A DNA stretch of 64,000 nucleotides, taken from the NCBI GenBank assembly GCA_030429565.1, contig JAUIFE010000007.1:248001-312000 (forward strand). Reading direction: 5' to 3'. The DNA comes from Holophagae bacterium (lineage in GTDB: Bacteria > Acidobacteriota > Holophagae > Acanthopleuribacterales > Acanthopleuribacteraceae). The position numbers were made by a program, and so were the translations under genes. This document shows, piece by piece, positions 46,430 to 56,200 of the stretch. How positions within the stretch are numbered: position 1 is the stretch's first letter; each line of letters starts with the position of its first letter. The notes beneath the pieces are model-generated. The model saw only the letters and a list, made by a program, of their open reading frames with translations. It had not been told where the DNA came from and did not search any database.

Positions 46430-48453
46430 TGTTATACCTCAGCCTAATTTTTATATGTGCCGCGGCGCCTTCCGGGCCGCAAGTCCCGAGTGTTTATCCG
46501 TCTGAACTGGTGCGTTGGTCGCCGGATTTGCCCGTGTTTGCCTATTCTGGGTTTGTGCGTGATCGCAAGGCTGCCTGTAAAGTTCGCAGCCTGTTCATCT
46601 ATCCCGACGTCAAGAACCCCGAGGTTCTGCCCGTCCACCAACCCTTCGAAGTGATTCGCGATCCTGACGGCATTCTCGACGACGAATACATTTGCTACGA
46701 CATCATGGCTTTTGGCTGGGGTGAAGAAGGCCTTTTCTACTACGTCCTGCGTGAGTTGGAAAGCAACCGCGCCTATTTTGTTCTCAACCGTTACCAGGAC
46801 AATAAGCTCAAAGAGTTAAAGCGCTACACGGTGCCGGTCTACCGCTGGCAGAACCTGTATGCGGTGCGGGTCATGTTTGGTGGGTCCCACTTGCTGTTCT
46901 GCATGAACACCGACGAACGCAACACCATTGGTTATGTTGATTTATCCCGTGACGATTTCGAAATTGAATCGCTGCAACTCAACCAAGAGTTTTACAACAT
47001 TCGCAGTATGACCACGCGTTTGGTGCCTGGCTCGACCCGCGTCGTCTTCTCCGCTAAAACGAATCAGCAGTCCCGTTACAAGCTTTTTGGCTTCAACATC
47101 ACCAGCCCTTTTGAATTGAAGCGGGTGGTGTCGCCGGCGCGATTGACCCGTGGTGAGGAAGCGATTAACGAACACTTCCCCAAGCTGGATATCTCCGGTC
47201 AACGTCTCATTTACTACGGTATTGAAGGGACCAACAATTTTTCGGCTCTTTACACGTCGGCTTACCCCATGGGTCAGCCTCGTCGCGTCGACCAACTCAA
47301 GTCCGGCAGCCAGCAGGGGTTGGTGGATACCAACGCCGAAGCGACCTATGCGTGGTCGGCTGACGGGACGCAACTGTTTTACATTGTGCGTAACGATGAG
47401 AAAAACGATCCCATCATGACCCGGGGTTTTGACCTGAGCAAGGCCGAGACTCAAGTGGAAAGCAAGCATATTCACCGTTTGCTGGATATTTCGCCGCTAA
47501 ACGGTCGCATGGTGACCATGGTTTACGAGGTGGTCGACGGCCAAGCGCAAGAGCGCCCCAAGGTGATGGATCCAGGGATTGCCGCTAAGAATTATCCCAC
47601 CTTTTCTTTCAAAATTCCGGAGAACGTGCACCCCTTCGATATTGCGGTTGACGGCAATGATGCACGCCACTACGCGATTTTTGTGGAGAAGGGTGAAATT
47701 CAATTGCGTCCTTCCACCAAAGAGACCATCAAAAACGGGCGACCGCTTGATTTGAAATTACAAGTGGGTGGTCGTCAGTTCTGGATCTACAACACGCAAA
47801 AAGTGAGTTGGGACCTTAGCGAAGATTTGGCCGGTTATGTCAGCGTCAAGCTGGACCTGACCAAGTTCGCCGACCTTGGCTTCGACAACCGTTCCGGGCG
47901 CATGGTGGTGTCGCGGCGTAAAATGACGCGGCAACAAGTGATGCAGGTGCTCGGCAATCCCACGCCCGACCAAGCCGAATTGGTGGCGACCGACTACGGT
48001 TTCTTGCTCAAAGCAGAAGACGACTTGCGTGCGTTGGCCTTAACCGCGGAGCGGCCGGCTTACGACTTGCGCGTGACCCTTGCCGGCCAGGTGGCTGCTG
48101 CGCCGTCGCCCTTGCCGCTCAAAAGCAAAAGCGTTCAGCTCGAATTCAAGCCCTTGGCCAACATGCTTAAAATCAATGCGGTTCCCGACAACAGTCTCGA
48201 CCCGGAAACCAAGGACATGATTCCGCAGATCTTCCGCCAGATTCGCAGTGATTTCGAAGGCGTGGTTAGTCGCATTCGGACCTACAACAACGATTCCAGC
48301 ATGGAGTTTCCGATTCTCGAGAATCTGGATACGTCGCGCGACATTGTCGCCTCAATCGTCAAGGGTTTCGAACAGCGCGGGCGCAGTATCGATGTTAACT
48401 GGAGTTTGGTCAAGAACGTCTACGTGATGAAGATTACCGTTAAGGGTAGCTAA
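46429..48453 (+). CDS. Secreted TolB-like beta-propeller protein within the ABC operon
   Basis: The 674-residue precursor has a short signal (LYLSLIFICAAAPSG). Several TolB/WD40-like repeats follow (residues about 20-370), recognisable by SPDLPVFAYSG, KLDISGQRLIYYGIEG and YAWSADGTQLFYIVRN. The C-terminal half (about 430-674) is beta-rich and then helical (DPETKDMIPQIFRQIRSDFEG), of no known family. It is not TolB itself, being longer and lacking tol neighbours. It starts at ATG 46429 directly on the previous stop and ends one base before the ATPase gene. Confidence 0.76.
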   Translation: MLYLSLIFICAAAPSGPQVPSVYPSELVRWSPDLPVFAYSGFVRDRKAACKVRSLFIYPDVKNPEVLPVHQPFEVIRDPDGILDDEYICYDIMAFGWGEEGLFYYVLRELESNRAYFVLNRYQDNKLKELKRYTVPVYRWQNLYAVRVMFGGSHLLFCMNTDERNTIGYVDLSRDDFEIESLQLNQEFYNIRSMTTRLVPGSTRVVFSAKTNQQSRYKLFGFNITSPFELKRVVSPARLTRGEEAINEHFPKLDISGQRLIYYGIEGTNNFSALYTSAYPMGQPRRVDQLKSGSQQGLVDTNAEATYAWSADGTQLFYIVRNDEKNDPIMTRGFDLSKAETQVESKHIHRLLDISPLNGRMVTMVYEVVDGQAQERPKVMDPGIAAKNYPTFSFKIPENVHPFDIAVDGNDARHYAIFVEKGEIQLRPSTKETIKNGRPLDLKLQVGGRQFWIYNTQKVSWDLSEDLAGYVSVKLDLTKFADLGFDNRSGRMVVSRRKMTRQQVMQVLGNPTPDQAELVATDYGFLLKAEDDLRALALTAERPAYDLRVTLAGQVAAAPSPLPLKSKSVQLEFKPLANMLKINAVPDNSLDPETKDMIPQIFRQIRSDFEGVVSRIRTYNNDSSMEFPILENLDTSRDIVASIVKGFEQRGRSIDVNWSLVKNVYVMKITVKGS

Positions 48454-50229
48454 ATGAGCAACAGCCCGCTGATTGAGGTGGCCAACTGGGGCGTCTCTTT
48501 TGGCCGTAAAAGTGCGTCGGCGACGGCGTGTATCCGCCACGTCGGTTTTAAGTTAGGCGAAGGCGAGGTCTTGGGCATTGTCGGCGCCTCGGGCACCGGC
48601 AAATCGGTCACCATTCAAAGCCTGATCGGTCTTTACGATCACCGCTTGACCCACCTGCAGGGTGAGCCGACGGTGAAGGTGTTGGGTGAGACGCCGATTG
48701 CGGGCGAGGGCGATTACCGCGCATACCAAAAACGACTTCAACCGCTGCTGCGTGGGCGTATCGGCATGGTGTTTCAAGACCACCGTGCTTTGATGAACCC
48801 GCTCAAAACCGTTGGGCAACACTTTCGCGACGCCGCGCGTCTTGCCGGTATGCGCTATCAGGCTGATCGGGTTCAGGAAGTGCTGGACATGGTCGGTTGT
48901 GCGGTGCCCGATAAGCAAGCTCTGGCCGGTTGGCTGGCGCGTTACCCTCGCAGTCTCAGTGGCGGCGAAGCGCAGCGCGTGCAGATCGCGATCAGTTTAA
49001 TCAGCCCCGACCTCAAGTTACTCATTTGTGACGAGGTCACCAGTAATTTGGACACCCACAACCAATGGCGTGTCATTCGCCTTTTGCAGCGCCTGCACCA
49101 AGAGCAGGGCATTGCCATGCTGTTTGTCAGCCACCACTGGGACCAAATTCAGGCCTTAAGCCACCGCATTTTGGTGTTAAAGAAAGACGAAATAAGCGGT
49201 GTCGGCACGCCGTATCGGGTGTTGACCCGTGAAGAAGGCCAAGATGTGTTGCTTCTGCGGGAGGACCCTACTTTGGCGGGCTTGATCCCGGCCGAAACTC
49301 AGCCCAACCGTCGCCAAACGCGTCAGGAAGGCCGACCGGTGATTCACGCCAAAGACCTGCGCAAATCCTTTAATGGTCGCGAGGTCTTGCACGGCGTGAA
49401 CCTCACCGTAATGCCGGGGGAACGCTATGCGTTAATCGGCGAAAGTGGTAGCGGAAAATCGACGCTGGCGCGATTGGTGCTAGGTGTGGAGCGCATGACC
49501 GAGACTGAAGGGGATTTGTTGGTATTGGGCCGTTCGCGGCGGGAGTGGGACGGCTACGATCCCCATATCCAAATGGTGTTTCAGAATTTTTCCGAGGCAG
49601 TCAACCCGCATATGACCTCGGACCAGCACCTGGACGCCGTGTTAACCGTCAATGCGCGCGGCGATCGTCACTTAGCCAAAAGTTGGTTAAAAGATTTGGA
49701 GATCGAACACTGTCTGCCCAAAACGACGCGGCAGATGAGCGGCGGTGAAAAGCGTCGACTCGGGTTGGTGGAAGCTTTTTCGGTGCGCCCGCGCCTCATT
49801 TTGGCCGACGAGCCAACCGCCGGTCTCGATCGAGCTCGCCAAACCTATTACCTCAAACAACTGGAACGCTACCGTGAGGAGATGGGGAACGAAACCGTCT
49901 CGGAATTCATGATTAGTCACGATTTGCACCTGGTCGGCAGTTATGCCGAGCGCATCGGTGTGTTGTATTCGGGTTGGTTGGTTCAGGAAGCGCAGGCGGA
50001 GAGCCTGTTGGCCGAGGACGCCGCCTACCTGCATCCCTACACCGAGCTATTATTGCGCGCCAAGGACTTGGAGCTGGATGAATCGGCGATGGCCGAGGGT
50101 GACGCGGGCGGTTGTGTGTATTACAGCTTGTGTCATCGCCGCGAACGCGTCGACTGTCGCTACAAGGATACGGCGCCCGAGGTAACGCACTATCCGGGTG
50201 GTTGGAGTTTGTGCCCCTACCCAGTGTGA
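48454..50229 (+). CDS. ABC ATPase with two fused nucleotide-binding domains (DppD-DppF-like)
   Basis: The 591-residue protein has two complete NBDs. The first has Walker A GASGTGKS near residue 45, signature LSGGEAQR near 168, Walker B LLICDEVTSNLD near 189 and H-loop VSHHWDQ. The second has Walker A GESGSGKST near 330, signature MSGGEKRR near 428, Walker B LILADEPTAGLD near 449, and H-loop ISHDLHL. The C-terminus ends in the oligopeptide-type Cys motif (CVYYSLCHRRERVDC, then LCPYPV). Fusing the DppD and DppF equivalents is known in some transporters. It completes the operon. Confidence 0.92.
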   Translation: MSNSPLIEVANWGVSFGRKSASATACIRHVGFKLGEGEVLGIVGASGTGKSVTIQSLIGLYDHRLTHLQGEPTVKVLGETPIAGEGDYRAYQKRLQPLLRGRIGMVFQDHRALMNPLKTVGQHFRDAARLAGMRYQADRVQEVLDMVGCAVPDKQALAGWLARYPRSLSGGEAQRVQIAISLISPDLKLLICDEVTSNLDTHNQWRVIRLLQRLHQEQGIAMLFVSHHWDQIQALSHRILVLKKDEISGVGTPYRVLTREEGQDVLLLREDPTLAGLIPAETQPNRRQTRQEGRPVIHAKDLRKSFNGREVLHGVNLTVMPGERYALIGESGSGKSTLARLVLGVERMTETEGDLLVLGRSRREWDGYDPHIQMVFQNFSEAVNPHMTSDQHLDAVLTVNARGDRHLAKSWLKDLEIEHCLPKTTRQMSGGEKRRLGLVEAFSVRPRLILADEPTAGLDRARQTYYLKQLERYREEMGNETVSEFMISHDLHLVGSYAERIGVLYSGWLVQEAQAESLLAEDAAYLHPYTELLLRAKDLELDESAMAEGDAGGCVYYSLCHRRERVDCRYKDTAPEVTHYPGGWSLCPYPV

Positions 50230-50240
50230 TCCAGTGTGAT
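50221..50240. repeat. 10-bp direct repeat at the end of the ABC ATPase gene
   Basis: CCAGTGTGAT occurs twice in tandem (50221-50230 and 50231-50240). The first copy encodes the last residues and the TGA of the ATPase. It is a simple tandem duplication. Confidence 0.85.
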
Positions 50241-50660
50241 GGATTGATCGCCGAATGACCTTTTTGACGGCAAAAGAGGCGCGCAGTCAGAGTTTGACGA
50301 GACTGAATCATTTGCTCGAGTAGTAAATTTGTTTCGTTTTCGCTAGATTTGGAAACTCAGTAAATTGCGCGTTACACCTGGATTGCCGCCTGTGTTATGG
50401 TGTAGACGTCTCAACAGCTCCGCACTACGTACTATCTCTCGGCTTGCCGCGCGGGCCGAATCGGGGTTGAGACTGCCTTATGCGGTATTACGCGCCGCAT
50501 GCTTCTGGACAGCATGTGCGCAACTGCATTTATGCTTATCCGATGAGGCGCCGTCAATGGCGTCGTGAATATCATTTTCCCATGCCGTGTCGCATTATCC
50601 AGGCAAGGGACAGGGTAACCCGACTCGACACGGTTTTGTTTCCAATCGATGGAGGATCCG
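50230..50660. other. Intergenic region before the secreted-protein cluster
   Basis: About 430 bp with no supported gene. Short AT-rich stretches (50320-50365) could hold a promoter, but no good -35/-10 pair was found. No terminator with a clear T-tract follows the ABC operon. The ribosome binding site (GGAGG, 50651-50655) lies at its end. Confidence 0.4.
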
Positions 50661-51710
50661 TTGTTCAAGAAGTTAGCACTGGTTTGGTTGTTGATGGGTT
50701 GTTTGGTGACGGCGCAAGACCCATCGATTCGTATCGTCGAGCAGGACTGTACCTCGGGTAGTGAGTTCGTCCTGATTCAGGCGCGCATTTACAACAGCGG
50801 CGGGAAACAGGTCCGCGTGGATTACCGATACTCTTCTTTACCCGACAAGCAATACGTGCCGCTGACCTTATTCTCCGACGTGGAAGACGAAACCTTGTTT
50901 TGGGCCTTTTTGCCCGAGACTCCGGAAATGCAGGGCATTTCAAGTGGCTTGCTCGAATACAGCATTTCGGTCGAAAGCCCATTTGGTGAAACCTTTAATG
51001 AGTCAGGTGTGATGGAAGTCACGCCTCGCTGTTCTTTTAACCCCGAATACAACAGCGGCCAGGCCGCTGAATTGGCCAACCTTAAGAACCTGTTGGGCAA
51101 AGAAGAACAAATTCGTTTGCAAAAACTGCAGTTACAGCGCGCGCGCCGCAGCCGTAACATTTGGGTTGGTTCCAGTTTGTTGGCCGGCGTCGGGGCCGCC
51201 TTGGTGCTTGGTAGCAGCAGCGATGATAACCCTCAAGCCAGTGTAACCCTTTCAATTCAACCACTTCCCAGTGAAGATATGGAGCTTAGCACCGATGGTT
51301 CCCAAGGGAGCGGCTACACGGAAGAGTTTGCGCTGACCCTCGAAAGAGATATCACCACGCAATTTGGTGAGTTTGAGTTCTGCATTTATGTCAACCCCAA
51401 CATCGATGCCTCATTGCGGCGTGAAGCGCGAGAACTGTTTATGCAAACGACGATAACTGTCGACAACGCTGACTATGAGGCGGATCTGATATCGGTGTCT
51501 TCCCCCAACCTGCCCTCTGCGTTAACATTGAACGGCGATGAGAATAACGGCATTCGCGTAGGGCTTAACTTAAGTTCTGTTTTGCGGTTAATTCAGGATC
51601 GCGCGCGCGCGGTTGGCAATGAGGTAACTTTCACCGACTCCTTCATCTGTGATGCCGACACCATCCCGGTGCGCGTACAATTTACGCTTGAGATCAGAAA
51701 GAAAGGGTAA
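50661..51710 (+). CDS. Exported protein with coiled coil and one membrane segment, unknown function
   Basis: The 349-residue precursor starts with a signal peptide (FKKLALVWLLMGCLVTAQ), then a beta-rich domain (about residues 24-130). A coiled-coil region rich in Leu, Gln and Arg (about 135-165) and one hydrophobic segment (WVGSSLLAGVGAALVLG, about 170-186) lead to a beta-rich C-terminal domain. No family is recognised. The start is TTG 50661 with GGAGG five bases upstream; the ATG at 50649 overlaps that site and has none of its own. It leads a set of four secreted or membrane proteins. Confidence 0.72.
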   Translation: MFKKLALVWLLMGCLVTAQDPSIRIVEQDCTSGSEFVLIQARIYNSGGKQVRVDYRYSSLPDKQYVPLTLFSDVEDETLFWAFLPETPEMQGISSGLLEYSISVESPFGETFNESGVMEVTPRCSFNPEYNSGQAAELANLKNLLGKEEQIRLQKLQLQRARRSRNIWVGSSLLAGVGAALVLGSSSDDNPQASVTLSIQPLPSEDMELSTDGSQGSGYTEEFALTLERDITTQFGEFEFCIYVNPNIDASLRREARELFMQTTITVDNADYEADLISVSSPNLPSALTLNGDENNGIRVGLNLSSVLRLIQDRARAVGNEVTFTDSFICDADTIPVRVQFTLEIRKKG

Positions 51711-51754
51711 CCAATTCATGCTTTTACCAATGGTTGTAGGTCAGAGGAGTTAAT

Positions 51755-52468
51755 ATGTCGCTTGCCTTGATGATGCCTCTTCTACTTATTGCCTATGAAC
51801 AACCGGCGATTGTTCTGCCGCCCGACCCGATGGTTGTGGAAGACACCGCTTTGGTTGTGAAGACCTTTGATCAGTATCGCTTATTCCTGCGAGAGCGCGA
51901 ATGCTTCATGAATTACGAAGACATTCTCAAAACCGTCAATGAACTTGAGTGCGGCACCGTTGAAACGCCTCTGGAAGACATCAAAACCTGTCTGGAGTCC
52001 AAGGGCCACCAGGTCATGCTCGTTAAAGCCGAGTACCGTCCCGAGCTGCCCTACTTTTATACCGCCGACGGCCGCACCTTCGGGAAGGCGGATAGTTTCT
52101 TCGATTTCCTGTTGCAACTGTATTGCCCTGAAGTGCTTCACATGGCATTGCCGACCAGCACCGACGCGCCGGTTTCCTCGAGCAGCCGTCCTGGCGCGAC
52201 TGAGGACGTGAACTTTGATGCGTACCTGCTGGGCGGACGCAACGGGCGCCCTGAAGACGGTTTTAAAATCCGGCTTGTGTTTAAACGGGATTCCGTGAGC
52301 CTGCTGGACATCGATACTGAAGAACCCATCGAAATTTACCTGGACGACGTCATTGAAGCGTCCGGAAACAGTCCTTTTGAACTGGTAACCCGCTCCGAAG
52401 TGTTTTACCTGAAGTTCTTGGACGGCAAAAGTTTGGTGAAGAAGAGGCTTGAAAATGCAATTCGTTAA
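51755..52468 (+). CDS. Hypothetical protein with possible signal or anchor
   Basis: The 237-residue protein begins with a short hydrophobic stretch (SLALMMPLLLIAYE) that may serve as a signal or anchor. The rest is acidic and mixed alpha/beta, with no motif I recognise. It has only three well-spaced Cys residues (ECFMN, LECGT, TCLES) in its first third. GAGGAG precedes the ATG. It overlaps the next gene by 14 bp, so the two are likely co-translated. Confidence 0.65.
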   Translation: MSLALMMPLLLIAYEQPAIVLPPDPMVVEDTALVVKTFDQYRLFLRERECFMNYEDILKTVNELECGTVETPLEDIKTCLESKGHQVMLVKAEYRPELPYFYTADGRTFGKADSFFDFLLQLYCPEVLHMALPTSTDAPVSSSSRPGATEDVNFDAYLLGGRNGRPEDGFKIRLVFKRDSVSLLDIDTEEPIEIYLDDVIEASGNSPFELVTRSEVFYLKFLDGKSLVKKRLENAIR

Positions 52469-53291
52469 GTGGATGCTCTGCGGTGCAATGGTGCTCGGCA
52501 GCGGTCTTTTCGCCCAAGCCTGGTACCTCCAAGAAGCCGCCAAAGTGAATTACAAAATTGAAGCCGACATTAGCGGCATTGATTTTTCCAAATCAAAACG
52601 CGACGAATTTCGCACGGGGACTTGGCTGCAGAACTCGGCCGTTTCCGATTTGAAGCTGCGTTTGCGTGATCAGTTTCGTCGCCGTGTGCCCTTTGACTTT
52701 GACCCCGAAAAAGCCGATTTGGCGTTTGTGGTCGTCGTGAAGTGTGACCTCGTTGAAAAAGGTGTCGGCCTCAAGTACGACAATCTCACCGTGTCAATTA
52801 ACGTCGAATTCACCAATCCACTGTTTCGCACCTTCAAAGCGCAAGAAGAGGCGCAGCGAGTGGCCGCGCTGACCGAGGTCAGCAGTGGTGAAGGCTCTAC
52901 CCTCGACGATTTCAAATTCATGATTGTCGCCCAGGCCCAAAAGCTGATTACCAAGGTCGACCACTTTAAACTCGCAGCTTCCAAAGACAAAATTACCGTT
53001 CCCGGTGTCGCCTACAGTGAGACCTATCTTCCCGGACAGGTCGGCACGGGTGAACTCTATCTCGGCAACGATCAGCTACTGATCTACCTCAATGGCAAAA
53101 AGATTCTCGACCATGAGAATACAGAAGTGCTGTTGGAGCCTTTGAAAGTGCCCCTGCTAGGACCCAGCCCCTTGGTGAAGGTCAAGAGCGGTGCGGCGCC
53201 GACCTTCTATTTTAAATTCATCGATCAGGTTGGTATGGACGAGGCCCGCAAGCGGTGTGAAATGATTCGTACTTTTATCAAATCCAGGTGA
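52455..53291 (+). CDS. Exported protein of unknown function
   Basis: The 278-residue precursor has a clear signal peptide (VKWMLCGAMVLGSGLFAQA). The mature part begins with beta-rich sequence (FDPEKADLAFVVVVKCDL) and resembles an extracytoplasmic assembly or sensor domain, but no family is identified. It starts at ATG 52455 with GAGG upstream, inside the end of the previous gene, and the next gene begins 6 bp after its stop. Its role is probably linked to the large BACON protein. Confidence 0.68.
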   Translation: MQFVKWMLCGAMVLGSGLFAQAWYLQEAAKVNYKIEADISGIDFSKSKRDEFRTGTWLQNSAVSDLKLRLRDQFRRRVPFDFDPEKADLAFVVVVKCDLVEKGVGLKYDNLTVSINVEFTNPLFRTFKAQEEAQRVAALTEVSSGEGSTLDDFKFMIVAQAQKLITKVDHFKLAASKDKITVPGVAYSETYLPGQVGTGELYLGNDQLLIYLNGKKILDHENTEVLLEPLKVPLLGPSPLVKVKSGAAPTFYFKFIDQVGMDEARKRCEMIRTFIKSR

Positions 53292-53297
53292 TCGATC

Positions 53298-56200
53298 ATG
53301 AGACAACTTTGGTGTTTGCCGGCCGCGATTCTGTTCGCGGTCGGTGGTTTATATGGCCAAGACTGCGCCAACGGCGATTGTGCTGAATCGGAGATCGTGC
53401 TCAATCAAGCGACGGTTGACGTTTCCCACGAGGCCGGCACGGCTCAATTCAGTGTGTCCTTTACCAACCCCTCGTGTACCTACATCGTACGCAACCTGGT
53501 GCCGTGGATTGAATCCGTCAACGGCAATACCGGCGAAAGCTACTTGGACTGTACACCTGATTCAGGCAACACCATTACGTTTCAAATGGCCGTCACCGCC
53601 AATCCCGACCTTAGCCCCCGCGTGGGTTTGCTGCGCGTCGGCGGTCGCTCCGTCACCGTTCGTCAAGCCGCGCGGCCTTGCGAGTACCGCTTCACCACGC
53701 CGCCGCTGCCTGGTGACATTGGCGACGAAGGCATTACCGGGACGCTGGAAGCAACGGCATCCGCCGGCTGTACCGCCGATTTTGCCATCGTTTATAACGA
53801 GCCGGACAACATCGGTTGGTTGTCGTTGAGCGTGCTCGACGCCCAAGAGCCCGGCGACACCGATGCCGTGTACACCTTGCAATATGTCGTCGCGCTCAGT
53901 GAAGACGCGTTTGAGCGCAACGCCGAGATTCAGATTCTCGACGGACCGGGTGGCTCACCGACCGGCGTCTCCTACCTCATCACACAAGAAGCCGCCATCT
54001 GTAAGTTTACGGCGACCCCGACCGATTTTTCATTTGACGCCGAAGGCGGCGAAGCCACCGTCACCATCGACACCGAGTCCGGCTGCCGCTGGAACCTGGT
54101 CGGCGTGCCCGATTGGATTACCTTCAGCCAAGTCACCGGTTCTGAAATTGCCAACTTGACCTTCCAAGTGGCGCCTGCCGAAGACGATGAGGATCTTTCC
54201 GCCACCATTACCATCGAAGGGCCGCCCGATTCCGAGGGCGATAGTTTTACGATTGGCCGCGCCGGTTGTACCTTGTCTTTGAGCGAGAACGACGCCACCT
54301 TCGAAAGCGGCGCCTCCAACGGTCAGTTCGACGTCATTACCGAAAGCGGTTGTTCTTACGAAATTGCCAGCGTGCCCGAGTGGGTTTCGATTGACACCGG
54401 TCCCTTCACCGGACCCGCCAATGTGACCTATTCAATTACCGCCAACCCCGGTACCGAACAACGGGTTGCCATTCTCGATGTCGGTGGCGCCGTTCACAAC
54501 ATTATTCAGGAAGGTTGTAACTACAACCTGTCGCCCGCCGAGATGTATTTCAACGGTGAAGGCGTTGGTGATGTTGACATCATTGAGGTTGAAGCGGGTA
54601 ATGAATGTCGCTGGCAGGTAACCATCGACGTTGACTGGATTACCCCCAGCGTCAATGAAATTCAGACGGGGTCCGGTTCCTTTCGCATCACTTTGGCGCC
54701 CAACCGCGGCAACGCTGAACGGGTCGGACTGATCTCGATCGGCAATCAAAGTGTGTTTGTCCGTCAGGGAACCGGTTCGGTATTTACTTTTGAAGCGCCG
54801 ACCTACGCCGATTGGGAGCGCAATGAAGGCATTGACGTCGCCATTTTGCGCACCGGTTTGAACAGCGAGTCGGTCAGTGTTTCGATTCGCGTCGACGGCA
54901 TCAGTGCTGAAGAAGGCAGTGATTTCCCCGCCTTCACCCAGCGCGTCACCTTCTTGCCCGGTTCCGTGCGCGAAGTGGTGACCATTCCCGTGATTGAGGA
55001 CGGCAACCCCGAAGCCAACGAGCTTTTCCGAGCCTCTCTGTTTAACCCCGACGAAAATGCCACCTTGGGTGCGCAAATCGAAGCCGAGCTCGAAATTTTG
55101 GACTTACGCGCACCGACCATCAACCAAGTGGCGTTGCGCCACGATTTTTACGGGTCTCGCAGCGGCGGTGCCCATTTCGCGCGTGGCGATGAAGTCGAGG
55201 TGATCATTGACGCCGAGGACGCCGACGGCAACCCGCAAACACAACCCACCCTGTTCGTGAACAATGTTGCCCAGGGACCCCAACCCTTTTTGCTGGATAC
55301 CGCCGGCTTGGGTACGGGTACCATTCGCGTTCAGGCCGAAGATATCGAAAAAAATCGCGTTGAAAGTGAGGTTTCCTATCAGGTGGTTGCACGACCCGAG
55401 CCGCCCGATTTGGCCGCGACCACTTGGAACGCCCGTCGTGGGGAAGCCTTTACCGACGATCTCGACGATACCTATTTTTACGATTTCAACCCGGTCGGCT
55501 TGCCCGGAGCCTTTGGGCAGACAGCCGTTCCTTTGCTTTACCACCAGGGTACCTTCCCGATTGATGTCTACCGTGTTGCCGGCGATTTTGATCGACCCGA
55601 AACCCTGGTTGTTTCCTCGCCGCGTGTGGTTGAACTAACGATTAACGACAATCCTGAGGACCCGCTGCGTTTTCGTTCGATGGTGCCCTGGTTCTCGCAC
55701 CGCCTTGCGGGCGGGTCGCTCGCCGCGGGCAATTTCCGTTTTACCTCGGTGTTGGCGTTGACCAATACCGGCGCGACGCCGGCCCGTGTCCGGCTAAGCG
55801 CCCGCCGCGCGCTTGCCGCGAACAACGACCGTTCCGCATTGCGTCAGGCGGTGAACTACACGTTGGCGCCCGGCCAACAGTTGGTTCTCGACGCTGAGAG
55901 TGACAACTTCATCGGCGATTTGTTCAATCAACAATTCAATAGCGAACCGATTTGGTCGGCTGACGGAAACGGTATGGCCGTGTTGGTCGAAAGTGATAGC
56001 TCGTATGTTACCGCGGGTTACGCGACCTACTCCGGCAGTAACGCCGCCAAACCTTCGCAGGCCTCGCCCGCGCGTGCCGAACTCGTTGATTTGGCCGGCG
56101 CCGGTGCGCAACTGGTGTTCCAAAACTTGCCCGGCGGCGATGCTGAAGAAGCCGTGTTGGTGGTGGTGAATTCCGGCGCGCAAGCAACCGCCGCGCGGCT

